This document shows positions 57,148 to 64,000 of a DNA stretch of 64,000 bases, one piece after another. This stretch comes from Microlunatus speluncae. GTDB lineage: Bacteria; Actinomycetota; Actinomycetes; Propionibacteriales; Propionibacteriaceae. The translations under genes were made by a program, and so were the position numbers. Below the pieces are notes generated by a model. The model saw only the letters and a list, made by a program, of their open reading frames with translations, did not search any database and was not told the DNA's origin. The DNA lies in NCBI RefSeq assembly GCF_009299835.1, contig NZ_VKCZ01000011.1, forward strand, positions 62,001 through 126,000, given 5' to 3'. Within the stretch, counting starts at the first letter, position 1. The number at the start of each line of letters is the position of its first letter.

Positions 57148-57924
57148 TCACACGTCGAGCAGGAAACGCTGGGCCGGTGAGATCCGGTCGTAGACGGCCT
57201 TGCGGATGTAGTGGGCCTGATCGAGCTGCTGCGGCTCGTCGCGACGCCGGAAGGACATCGTCATGCCGCGGCGGCGGCGCTGCGTCCGGTTCAGCGTGCC
57301 CCCGTGCCAGACGTGGGCGTTGAAGATGATCACCGACCCCGCCGGAGCGGTGGCGTAGATCTGATCGGGATGGTCGTCGGTGGTCTGCTCGAGCTCGTCG
57401 GCCGGCCACCGCCCCGACCGGTGACTGCCGGGCACGAGCCGGGTGGCGCCGTTGTCTTCCGTGAAGTCGTCCAGCACCCACATGGAGTTGAGGATGTGGA
57501 AATCCCCGTCGGGGACCGCGCCGTCCCAGTCCCCGTGCAGACCCTGGTGCCCCTGGCCGGGCAGCGAGGCACGGTAGTTCAGGGAGTTGACCCGAAACTC
57601 CTCCCCGATCACCTGTCTGGCGGCGGCCAGCACCGCGGGATCGGTGTAGCAGCGCTCGAAGATCTCGCCCTTGTTCAGCAGGTCCGCCAGCGCCGCGACG
57701 CCGCCGCCCTGCGGCACCTCATGCCCGGCGGCGGCGCCCTCTTGCTCCAGCAACTCGTCGGTGCGGGACCGGAAGGCGGCGAGCAGATCATCGGGGATGT
57801 GCCCGACGAGGATCACGAAGCCGTCCTGGTCGAGCTGGGCACGCTGCTCGGGCGACAGGCTGTCGTCGGTGACTCCGAGGTCGGCCAGGGCGGCGCTGGT
57901 GCTGGTCACGGGGTGGTCGGTCAC
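57148..57924 (-). CDS. phytanoyl-CoA dioxygenase (PhyH) family protein
   Basis: 258 aa, Fe(II)/2-oxoglutarate-dependent oxygenase. The iron facial triad appears as GLHGDWDG (His, Asp) and AHVWHGGTLNRT (distal His), with the oxoglutarate-binding Arg after it. LDQDGFVILVGHIPDDLL is the usual N-terminal region. Substrate unknown. GTG start after GGAG. Divergent from an AraC regulator, the probable controller. Confidence 0.9.
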   Translation of the reverse strand: MTDHPVTSTSAALADLGVTDDSLSPEQRAQLDQDGFVILVGHIPDDLLAAFRSRTDELLEQEGAAAGHEVPQGGGVAALADLLNKGEIFERCYTDPAVLAAARQVIGEEFRVNSLNYRASLPGQGHQGLHGDWDGAVPDGDFHILNSMWVLDDFTEDNGATRLVPGSHRSGRWPADELEQTTDDHPDQIYATAPAGSVIIFNAHVWHGGTLNRTQRRRRGMTMSFRRRDEPQQLDQAHYIRKAVYDRISPAQRFLLDV

Positions 57925-58068
57925 GATGCTCTCCTTGGTCGTCGAGATGGACCCAGCCGATCAGTCGGGGCCTCGCCGAGCCAATACACCCAAGCCGGAC
58001 GAAGATGCATGGATCAACAACCAGTGGCTCAGTCTCTTCAAGACAGCGAGATCATGGGAGGATTGATC

Positions 58069-58827
58069 ATGCACCGAACGCCGAGCCCCGAGATCACGAT
58101 GCTGACCGTCGGCGCCCACTCCGCCCGTGCCGGCCAGCACGCGGCACCACATCGGCACGCGGGCTGGAAGGTCGCCTATCACCGGTCCGGACGGATCGAT
58201 TCGATCGTCGATGGGAGGCGGCACGACGTGTCACCGGGGACCGTCCTGGTGCTCCGGCCCGGGGCGGCCCATGCCGAGATCGCCCACACCGCGTACGCGA
58301 ACTACTACCTGGTGTTGCGGGCTCCGCCCGACCACCCCTGGCCCGAGCGATGCGACGGTCCGGCGGCCCGCGATCTCGGCACCTTCCTGAGCGTCCTGCT
58401 CCGCGAGGACGGCCTGGGCGCCCGCCGGGACCCGCGACTGATCTCGGCCATGATCACCGCGATCGACCTCACGCTGCAACGACATCATCCGAGCGAGCGG
58501 CCGGACCGGGCGGAGGAGATCGTCCGCGCGGTGGAGCAGTTCTTCGAGGAGCACTTCGCCGGGCCGATCAGCATCGCCGGCAGCGCGGCCGAGGTCGGCG
58601 TCTCGACCTCGAGCCTGCGGCAGTTCTTCGGCCTGCACCGTGGAATGACCCCACAGGCGGCGTTGCGGGCCGTCCGGGTCCGCCACGCGCTGGGGCTGTT
58701 GCGCCGGTCCGACCTCACCCAGGCTGCCATCGCCGATCGTTGCGGCTTCGCCTCGGCGAGCCATCTGAGCCGGGTGATTGCCGCCGAGACCGGCTCCAGA
58801 CCCGGCGCCCTGCGCGGCCCGCCGTGA
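58069..58827 (+). CDS. AraC-family transcriptional regulator
   Basis: 252 aa from ATG 58069, preceded by GGGAGG. The N-terminal cupin-like half has HRHAGWKVAYHRSGRID and SPGTVLVLRPGAAHAE. The C-terminal double helix-turn-helix has ISIAGSAAEVGVSTSSLRQFFGLHRGMTPQAALRAVRVRHAL and AAIADRCGFASASHLSRVI. Divergent from the PhyH gene and convergent with corA. The two genes look like a self-contained cassette. Confidence 0.92.
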   Translation: MHRTPSPEITMLTVGAHSARAGQHAAPHRHAGWKVAYHRSGRIDSIVDGRRHDVSPGTVLVLRPGAAHAEIAHTAYANYYLVLRAPPDHPWPERCDGPAARDLGTFLSVLLREDGLGARRDPRLISAMITAIDLTLQRHHPSERPDRAEEIVRAVEQFFEEHFAGPISIAGSAAEVGVSTSSLRQFFGLHRGMTPQAALRAVRVRHALGLLRRSDLTQAAIADRCGFASASHLSRVIAAETGSRPGALRGPP

Positions 58828-58863
58828 CCATGATCGACACCGGGGCGGCCGACGCCGCGCGAC

Positions 58864-59976
58864 TCAGAGCCAGCGGCGGCGTTTGAAGACCAGGTAGAGG
58901 ATCAGGCCGGTGGTGACGGTGGCGAGGATCGCGACGGGGAAGCCCAGGATCCAGTCCGAGCCCGGCAGGTAGTCGAAGTTCATCCCGTAAATCGTGCCGA
59001 CCAGGGTTGGGGCGAACAGGATCGCCGCCCAGGCCGAGATCTTCTTGACCTCTTCGTTCTGGGCCAGGCTGGACTCGGTCAGTTGCTGCATCTCGGCGTT
59101 CTGCCGCTGGCCGACCATGGTCGCGTGCACGGTGAGCGCGTTCTGCAGCAGGGCGCGGTAGGAGTCGGCGCGCTCCACGATCCGGATCACGTGATCATGG
59201 ACGTCGCGCAGGTTGCGCTGCAGCTCGACGTCGACCCGGTATTTCTCGAAGCCGCGTTCCAGAGCGGTCAGGATGTCCAGCAGCGGCTTGGTCGTGCGCT
59301 GGAACTCCATCACCTCACGGGACAGCTCGTAGATCCGCCGGGACACGGTGTCGTCACCGGTGTTGAAGAGTTGATCTTCGATCTCGTCGATGTCGTTCTC
59401 CAGCCCGGCGACCACCGGGCCGTACTCATCGACCACCTGATCCAGGATCGCGTACAAGATCGCCTCGGGGCCGCGACAGAGCAGATCCGGGTTCTCCTCC
59501 AGGCGCCGCCGGACGTGGGCCAGGTCGGGCGACTCGGCATGCCGGACGGTGACCACGAACTCGGGCCCGATGAAGACGTGCAGCTCGCCGAACTCGACCC
59601 GCTCGACGTCGTCCAGGTAGCGGGCCGGCCGGAGCACCGCGAACAGCGTGTGCCCGTAGCGCTCCAGCTTCGGCCGCTGATGCGCCGAGATGGCGTCCTC
59701 GACCGCAAGATCATGCAGCTCGAACTCGTTCGCGACCGAGTTGATCTCGTCCTCGGTCGGCCGATACAGACCGATCCAGGCCAGACCACGCCGCTCGCGG
59801 AGCAGTTCGTACGTCTCGTCGAGGCTGGCCGGACTGCTGGTCCGGACGCCGTCGACGTAGATCGCGTTGTCGATGACACCGCCGCGTCGTTCGTCGGTGG
59901 TGGGCAGGTCGGGCATCAGTGTGCCGTCATGGTGATTGAGGGTCTTGGAGACCCGGAAGAGCCGAAGGATCGACAT
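58864..59976 (-). CDS. corA: CorA-family magnesium/cobalt transporter
   Basis: 370 aa from ATG 59976, after CGGGAGC. A large cytoplasmic funnel with long helices is followed by two C-terminal helices and the selectivity motif YGMNFDYLPGSDW. It forms a pentameric Mg2+ channel in the membrane. The C-terminus is KRRRWL. The leader contains a short ORF and a hairpin, suggesting control after transcription begins. The 36-bp 3' end is duplicated at 57107-57142. Confidence 0.95.
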   Translation of the reverse strand: MSILRLFRVSKTLNHHDGTLMPDLPTTDERRGGVIDNAIYVDGVRTSSPASLDETYELLRERRGLAWIGLYRPTEDEINSVANEFELHDLAVEDAISAHQRPKLERYGHTLFAVLRPARYLDDVERVEFGELHVFIGPEFVVTVRHAESPDLAHVRRRLEENPDLLCRGPEAILYAILDQVVDEYGPVVAGLENDIDEIEDQLFNTGDDTVSRRIYELSREVMEFQRTTKPLLDILTALERGFEKYRVDVELQRNLRDVHDHVIRIVERADSYRALLQNALTVHATMVGQRQNAEMQQLTESSLAQNEEVKKISAWAAILFAPTLVGTIYGMNFDYLPGSDWILGFPVAILATVTTGLILYLVFKRRRWL

Positions 59977-60019
59977 GGGGGTTGCTCCCGCTACGTCGGC
60001 GAACCCGCGCAATCGTCAT

Positions 60020-60041
60020 CGGGCGACCGCTCAGTCGCCCG
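60020..60041 (-). promoter_or_regulatory. hairpin spanning the leader ORF stop codon
   Basis: CGGGCGAC and GTCGCCCG pair perfectly; the TGA of the 23-codon leader ORF lies in the six-base loop. A ribosome ending there would cover the hairpin. It sits 44 bp upstream of corA. Confidence 0.6.
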
Positions 60042-60102
60042 GAACGACGTCCGGATTCGAGCTGGATTGAGGACGGAGCTGGGTACTTTGACCAGGACTC
60101 AT
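60031..60102 (-). CDS. 23-aa leader peptide upstream of corA
   Basis: The ATG at 60102 follows GGAGGTGAGG with an eight-base gap from GGAGG, a far better ribosome site than corA has. The peptide begins MSPGQSTQ and ends VVPGD, with four prolines. Its start codon is the three-base loop of a perfect 6-bp hairpin (60094-60108). Proline- and acid-containing leader peptides sense low Mg2+ in other bacteria (mgtL type). Function here is inferred. Confidence 0.6.
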   Translation of the reverse strand: MSPGQSTQLRPQSSSNPDVVPGD

Positions 60103-60217
60103 AGTCCTCACCTCCTCGACTCCGGGCGCACGCGGGCGCAGATCGCAACCTCAGCAAGGGTAGCCCCGCAAGGGAAACCGCACCAACCCATGCCACGACC
60201 CGGACACCCCGAACCCC

Positions 60218-60278
60218 GCCGACCCGTCACATCCGCGGCCATTTTTGCGGCGTGTCGGCGCACAAGTGACGGGTCGGC
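60218..60278. repeat. 61-bp hairpin repeat, family B copy 2
   Basis: GCCGACCCGTCACATCCGC and a right arm ending GTGACGGGTCGGC share the family core and the loop motif CGGCGTGTCGG. The stem is interrupted near the loop. It lies 41 bp beyond the DUF402 gene stop. Confidence 0.85.
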
Positions 60279-60319
60279 GCGGAGAACTGAGGTGCGACCT
60301 GCCGTGCTGCAGGGCAGCT

Positions 60320-61318
60320 CTAGCCCAATTGGCGGGCCCGGTCGCGGGAGCGCAGAGCCGAAGTGAGCGAAGCGGGATCACCGCCGCGGCGCGACGTCGC
60401 CGCCCGGTCGAAGCACTCCGCGGCTTCGCCGTAACGACCGGCCGCGAACAGGGCCTTGCCGAGATGCTGGTGGACGGTCCCCTCGCGCGGAGTGCCGGTC
60501 GTCTCCGCGAGGAGCTGACGGTACGTCTCGATCGCCGCATCGACCCGACCAAGATCACGATCACAGTCGGCCCGCAGCGCGCGCAGCCGGACCGAGCCCG
60601 GATCGGTGATCAACATCGCGTCGAGGTGAGCGGCGGCCTCGGCCGGACGACCCGACCACAGCGCCTCGATCGCGTCCGCGCACGGGTCGGCGGTGAACTC
60701 GGCTCGGAAGTCGTCGATGTCGGTGATCACCGGACGCAGGGTGAGGGCGTTGTGCTGCCAGCCCGGTCCGCCCGGGATCGGGTCCCGGGCCTGCTCCAGC
60801 AGCCGCCAGCCCACGCCGTCGAACGCCGACCGGTAGTCCTGATGCAGGGCGGCGGCGAGATTCGCGGCAGTTCGCCGGACCCGGGCCGCGGTCTCCGTCG
60901 TGATCAAGCCGCGCCGCTCAACCTCAGCCAGGTCTTCTTGATCAACGATCTCCGCGCCGTCCGCGGCGCACCACAGGTCGAGCTCGAGATCGAGGAACGT
61001 GATCCCACCGGACTCATCGTCGAAGCGGGCCGGCTCGTTGATGTCGATGGCCAGCCAGGGCCGGGTCCAGATCGGGTCCGTCGGGGTCATCGCGGGAGCG
61101 AAGTGCCAGGCGGCGAACCACTGCCCGTGCGGGAAGAACTGCACCCCGTCGGCCGGCTGCCGGTACGGCTCTGCGTCCGATCTGGTCACGACGGTGCCGG
61201 CCGGGCTGAACAGCCAGCGGCCCTCGGCGTTGGATTCGATCAACGTCGCTGTGTGCTCGCTCCGGACACCGTCCAACTTGATCTTGCGGACCGTGATCGC
61301 CAGACCCATCGGATTCAT
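60320..61318 (-). CDS. DUF402-domain protein with TPR-like C-terminus
   Basis: 332 aa. Residues about 1-150 fit DUF402 (WFAAWHF, IDINEPARF, ITFLDLELDLWCAADGAEIVDQEDL), the fold of the FomD and Ntdp nucleotide diphosphatases. Acidic metal-binding residues are present. Residues 210-320 form TPR-like helix pairs (EALWSGRPAEAAAHLDAML, ALFAAGRYGEAAECFDRAA). This combination suggests a hydrolase with a protein-interaction tail. Substrate unknown. Confidence 0.82.
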   Translation of the reverse strand: MNPMGLAITVRKIKLDGVRSEHTATLIESNAEGRWLFSPAGTVVTRSDAEPYRQPADGVQFFPHGQWFAAWHFAPAMTPTDPIWTRPWLAIDINEPARFDDESGGITFLDLELDLWCAADGAEIVDQEDLAEVERRGLITTETAARVRRTAANLAAALHQDYRSAFDGVGWRLLEQARDPIPGGPGWQHNALTLRPVITDIDDFRAEFTADPCADAIEALWSGRPAEAAAHLDAMLITDPGSVRLRALRADCDRDLGRVDAAIETYRQLLAETTGTPREGTVHQHLGKALFAAGRYGEAAECFDRAATSRRGGDPASLTSALRSRDRARQLG

Positions 61319-61358
61319 CCCCTCAGCCTGCCATGCCCCTCCCTACCGACTTATCAGC

Positions 61359-62447
61359 TCAGGAGGTGAGGGTGGGCGTCTCGAGGAAGTGCCGGAGGTG
61401 CGGGGTCGCGCCGTCGGCACCCCAGTCCAACCGGCCGGCGTAGAGCACCCGGCGCTTGTCGGCGGGCAGCGGGAAGCCGGCGCACGGTGTGCTCGAGGCC
61501 GCGGGACAGACCCAACCGTGCAAGATCATCCGCCACTCCCCCGGCTCGGCCGTCGGCGTCGGGTCGGCACCGCCCGGACCACAGATGCCGGTGCGCTCGG
61601 TGGTGAGCAGGGTCTTGGGCCGGCTCGGGCCGAAGTCGCCGGTCGGTGAATCGGAGCGCCACCAGACCGTTGCGTAGTCGCAACTCAGGTAGTTGTACTT
61701 GGAGGCGAACAGGACGAACTTCGAGCCGCGCTGCACCATCACCGGGTTCTCGATCTGGCCCTCCGACCGGGCCAGTTCGACGCTCGGCGCGATGGCAGTG
61801 GTCCAGGTCGGGTCGACCTCGACGATCCGCAGTGTGGTGATCGGATTCGGCCGCTGCGTCTTGTACATCATGAATCGCCGGCCGTCCTCGGTCAGCAACG
61901 GCGAGGCGTCGATCAAGCCGTCGCCGGGGTTGGGAGTCGGCGGTTGATCACTGGCGTTGATCAACTCGCCGCTGTCGTGCCGCCGGGCGCCGGCCGGGCA
62001 GCTGACCGGCTTGTCGGTGGGCTCGTACGGCCCGGCCGGGCCGGTCTCGGAGATCGCGACGCCGATGCAGCGCTGAAGATCACCGAGCCCGTCGACCCGG
62101 GCCGCGTAGTAGAGCGCGTACGTGCTGCCGCCGACGTGCACCGCGTCGGGAGCCCAGATCGGGGCGTCGAGCGCCCAACCCCCGGTGCCGGTCAGCGCCG
62201 GCCCTTCGGCCGTCCACGGCCCGGCCGGATCGTCGGCGCTGAGGAACGGTGCGCGGGTGCCGGTGGTGAAGGCGTAGTAGCGGCCCTCGGCGAAGATCAC
62301 GCCCGGGTCGGCGGCCGCGGTCGCGGCGTACACCGGATCCGGTGGGGTCGGAGTCGCGACCGCCGGCGCGGCCGTCAGGCCGAGCGCGATCACCACCGCC
62401 GTCGCCGCTCCGGCCAACCATCCGATTCGGTGGATCTTCCGCTGCAT
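61359..62447 (-). CDS. secreted GH43-like glycoside hydrolase
   Basis: 362 aa from ATG 62447, after GAGGGGGAG. Signal peptide (WLAGAATAVVIALGLTAAPAVA). Five-bladed propeller features: AADPGVIFAEGRYYAFTTG, WAPDAVHVGGSTYALYYAARV, LIDASPLLTEDGRRFMMYK, as in arabinanases and arabinofuranosidases. Four cysteines in the C-terminal half may form disulfides outside the cell. Likely arabinan or arabinoxylan hydrolysis. A palindrome lies just upstream. Confidence 0.82.
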   Translation of the reverse strand: MQRKIHRIGWLAGAATAVVIALGLTAAPAVATPTPPDPVYAATAAADPGVIFAEGRYYAFTTGTRAPFLSADDPAGPWTAEGPALTGTGGWALDAPIWAPDAVHVGGSTYALYYAARVDGLGDLQRCIGVAISETGPAGPYEPTDKPVSCPAGARRHDSGELINASDQPPTPNPGDGLIDASPLLTEDGRRFMMYKTQRPNPITTLRIVEVDPTWTTAIAPSVELARSEGQIENPVMVQRGSKFVLFASKYNYLSCDYATVWWRSDSPTGDFGPSRPKTLLTTERTGICGPGGADPTPTAEPGEWRMILHGWVCPAASSTPCAGFPLPADKRRVLYAGRLDWGADGATPHLRHFLETPTLTS

Positions 62448-62463
62448 CCGCTCCCCCTCAGGC

Positions 62464-62485
62464 TTCTCTGCCACGTAGCAGAGAA
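62464..62485. promoter_or_regulatory. perfect palindrome upstream of GH43-like gene
   Basis: TTCTCTGC and GCAGAGAA around CACGTA, 17 bp before the start codon. A repressor operator is the natural reading. Confidence 0.6.
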
Positions 62486-62576
62486 CCTTAGCCCGCGACA
62501 TCGGCCGGGCGCCACCCCTCGTCCAGGCGAGCCCGACCGAGTGAGCCTCGCCGAAGATCTCCCTCCACCCCGATTC

Positions 62577-62636
62577 GCCGAGCCGTCACATCCGCTGCGA
62601 CACGCCGCGAAAACGGCCGCGGATGGACGGGTCGGC
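62577..62636. repeat. 60-bp hairpin repeat, family B copy 3 (inverted)
   Basis: The arms have the family core CCGTCACATCCGC, but the loop (CGACACGCCG) is the reverse complement of copies 1 and 2, so this copy is flipped. A one-base deletion lies in the right arm. It lies 5 bp from the reductase stop. Confidence 0.85.
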
Positions 62637-62640
62637 GGTC

Positions 62641-63687
62641 TTAGGGGGTGTCTAGGGCGGACAGGTGGTCGGGTGGGAGGTCGAGGGTGACGGCGCCTAC
62701 GGCCTCGTCGACCTGGGCGGCCGAGCTGGCGCTGAAGACCGGGATCATCGCGGCCCGCCGTGCCGGCAGGGCGTCGGCCGGGGAGCTGTGGCTGCCGGGG
62801 ACGTAGTGCAGGGAGCTCCGGACGCCGGCCAGGTGCCAGGCCATCACCACCTGGTTGACCGTCGCTCCCAGCTCGTGCGCGATCTGGTGCGCGCGGCGCA
62901 GTCGTTGCTCGCTGCCGGGATGGTTGTAGCAGTCCTGGATGGGCATCCAGGGGCGGGCCAGCTGGCCGCCCTGTTGCGGCGAGTAGGTCATGATCGTCAA
63001 CTCCGGCTGATCGGCCGCGTAGTCGACCGCCTCGGGCGTGACCCGGGTGCTCTCGTCCACGCCCGGGACCGGCCAGTAGAGGGAGTGGTGCTGCTGCCAG
63101 ACGCCGAACTCCGGCCGACCATGATCACCGCTGTGCCGGCGGGCCAGGGCCAGCCGCCAGGTCGCCGTGTTGGAGAGGCCGGGCACGGTGATCAGGCCTT
63201 CGTCGGCCAGGGCGGAGAAGGTGTCGGCGATCTCGGTGGCGTCGAGATCGCGGTCGTCGACGTGGCCGATGTAGACGCCCACCCGGTCCAGGCCGAGCCG
63301 CTCCAGGCTGCCCTTCAGCTCGCTGCGGACCACCTCGGCCGACAACCCCTCGAAGTTGGTCGGCAACTCCATCGACAGGGTGCGCTCCGGATCACGCTTG
63401 CCGGCGCCGCACTTGGTCGACACGACGATCTCGCCGGCCACGCCGCGATCGGCGATCCAGCGGCCCAGCAGCCGTTCGCTGTCGCCCGAGGTCGAACCGT
63501 GGCTGGCTTCGGTCCAACCGCCGTAGTTGTTGGCGGTGTCGAAGAAACGGCCGCCGTGCTCGTAGAAACGATCAAGGACTTCGTACGACGTGCGTTCGTC
63601 CTCGCGAACTCCGAGGTACATCACGCCGAGACAGAGGGCGGTCACCTCCAGGGTGCGGCCCCCGCTGTGCAGGATTCGGGTTTTCAC
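62641..63687 (-). CDS. aldo/keto reductase
   Basis: 348 aa. Tetrad residues: Asp and Tyr in FFDTANNYGGW, Lys in IVVSTKCG and His in VYIGHVDD. The C-terminal cofactor site is IPVFSASSAAQVDEAV. NAD(P)H-dependent; sugar or carbonyl substrate unknown. Not closely similar to the reductase at 50485-51489. No neighbouring regulator. Confidence 0.92.
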   Translation of the reverse strand: MKTRILHSGGRTLEVTALCLGVMYLGVREDERTSYEVLDRFYEHGGRFFDTANNYGGWTEASHGSTSGDSERLLGRWIADRGVAGEIVVSTKCGAGKRDPERTLSMELPTNFEGLSAEVVRSELKGSLERLGLDRVGVYIGHVDDRDLDATEIADTFSALADEGLITVPGLSNTATWRLALARRHSGDHGRPEFGVWQQHHSLYWPVPGVDESTRVTPEAVDYAADQPELTIMTYSPQQGGQLARPWMPIQDCYNHPGSEQRLRRAHQIAHELGATVNQVVMAWHLAGVRSSLHYVPGSHSSPADALPARRAAMIPVFSASSAAQVDEAVGAVTLDLPPDHLSALDTP

Positions 63688-63760
63688 ACCTGCAGGTTAG
63701 GCAGCCTGATGGTCTGGAGTCACGGGCCGATCCGGCCAAGTGATCCCAGACCAATCCTGG

Positions 63761-64000
63761 TCAGGGGATCCGCCGGACCACCAGGGTCCGGGCCCCGGTC
63801 GGGGTCCGGGTGATCAAGATCGTCGCCGCTTCCGGCCCGCGCGGCTTGAGCTTGCGCCGCAGCAGCGCCGGATCCAGATCGATGCCGCGTTGCTTGATCT
63901 CCAGGCTGCCGATCCGGTGCTCCCGGACCCAGGCCCGAAGGACCTTCTCGGTGTACGGCAGCACGTCGATCACCTCGAAGGCGGTCGCGGCCGGGGTGGC
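63761..64000 (-). CDS. C-terminal end of a class I methyltransferase with THUMP-like domain, cut by window
   Basis: The minus-strand frame is open from the window edge to a stop at 63761 (79 codons). It encodes LPYTEKVLRAWVREHRIGSLEIKQRGIDLDPALLRRKL and ends ARTLVVRRIP, the usual tail of actinobacterial SAM-dependent methyltransferases with a THUMP-like domain. The catalytic part is outside the window. Confidence 0.75.
   Translation of the reverse strand, partial: ATPAATAFEVIDVLPYTEKVLRAWVREHRIGSLEIKQRGIDLDPALLRRKLKPRGPEAATILITRTPTGARTLVVRRIP

Noticed and set aside
59977..60180. M-box Mg2+ riboswitch upstream of corA
   Set aside because: GGTGAGGACT resembles part of the M-box, but the remaining conserved blocks are not found. 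The short ORF explains the GGAGGTGAGG better, as its ribosome site.

Overview
The window is strongly GC-rich, densely coded actinobacterial chromosome. Gene content and protein style suggest a propionibacterium relative of the Microlunatus type. The evidence is sucD-sucC beside a free B12-binding domain, a PspC/LiaF envelope-stress cluster, GuaB plus GuaB3, a groES-groEL operon whose GroEL ends in histidines instead of GGM, GTG starts, and several leaderless promoters. This assignment is inferred from gene content, not from a marker gene. I saw no rRNA, tRNA, CRISPR array, transposase or prophage.

Layout. 1-14.3 kb: a DUF6350 membrane protein (cut by the window edge), a PknH-like sensor-domain protein, sucD-sucC, a B12-binding protein, a secreted M23 peptidase with a good promoter and structured leader, the helicase PcrA, a phospholipase-D/cardiolipin-synthase-like enzyme, and an ArsR regulator divergent from an isolated nuoF. 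14.4-22.8 kb: DEAD-box helicase, Rrf2 regulator, small membrane proteins, then a two-component system (PspC-bearing kinase plus NarL-type regulator) divergent from two further PspC proteins. 22.9-27.9 kb: a KstD-like flavoprotein, GMP synthase and an ECF-type sigma factor. 28.0-34.6 kb: a secreted glycan locus (GH43, GH67 alpha-glucuronidase, LacI). 34.7-45.1 kb: chorismate mutase, a Tat-exported beta-propeller, a GlpD-like oxidoreductase, GuaB3, GuaB, and a LacI-uronate isomerase operon. 45.1-54.5 kb: transferase, hydrolase and regulator/transporter pairs, with two related single-pass membrane proteins flanking a hydrolase. 54.6-64 kb: groEL-groES with two CIRCE operators, a PhyH dioxygenase with AraC regulator, CorA with an unusual leader, a DUF402 protein, a GH43-like secreted enzyme, an aldo/keto reductase and the end of a THUMP-like methyltransferase.

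How the genes work together. GH43 side-chain or arabinan hydrolysis and GH67 removal of (methyl)glucuronic acid would release uronate, which the uronate isomerase 10 kb away could isomerise. Both loci carry LacI regulators, suggesting uronoxylan use. GuaB, GuaB3 and GuaA cover GMP synthesis. The PspC kinase-regulator pair and its PspC/LiaF neighbours look like one envelope-stress circuit.

The most unusual layer is in the gaps between genes. At least four families of long hairpin repeats recur: a 54-bp element of constant length (7 copies), a 60-61-bp element (3 copies), a 129-137-bp element (2 inverted copies), and a nested composite of about 364 bp built on a 64-bp core (one full, one partial, one degenerate). 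There is also a 233-bp noncoding tandem repeat. Within the 54-bp and 129-137-bp families the stems differ between copies yet stay self-complementary. This suggests selection on the folded form or a copying mechanism that preserves palindromes.
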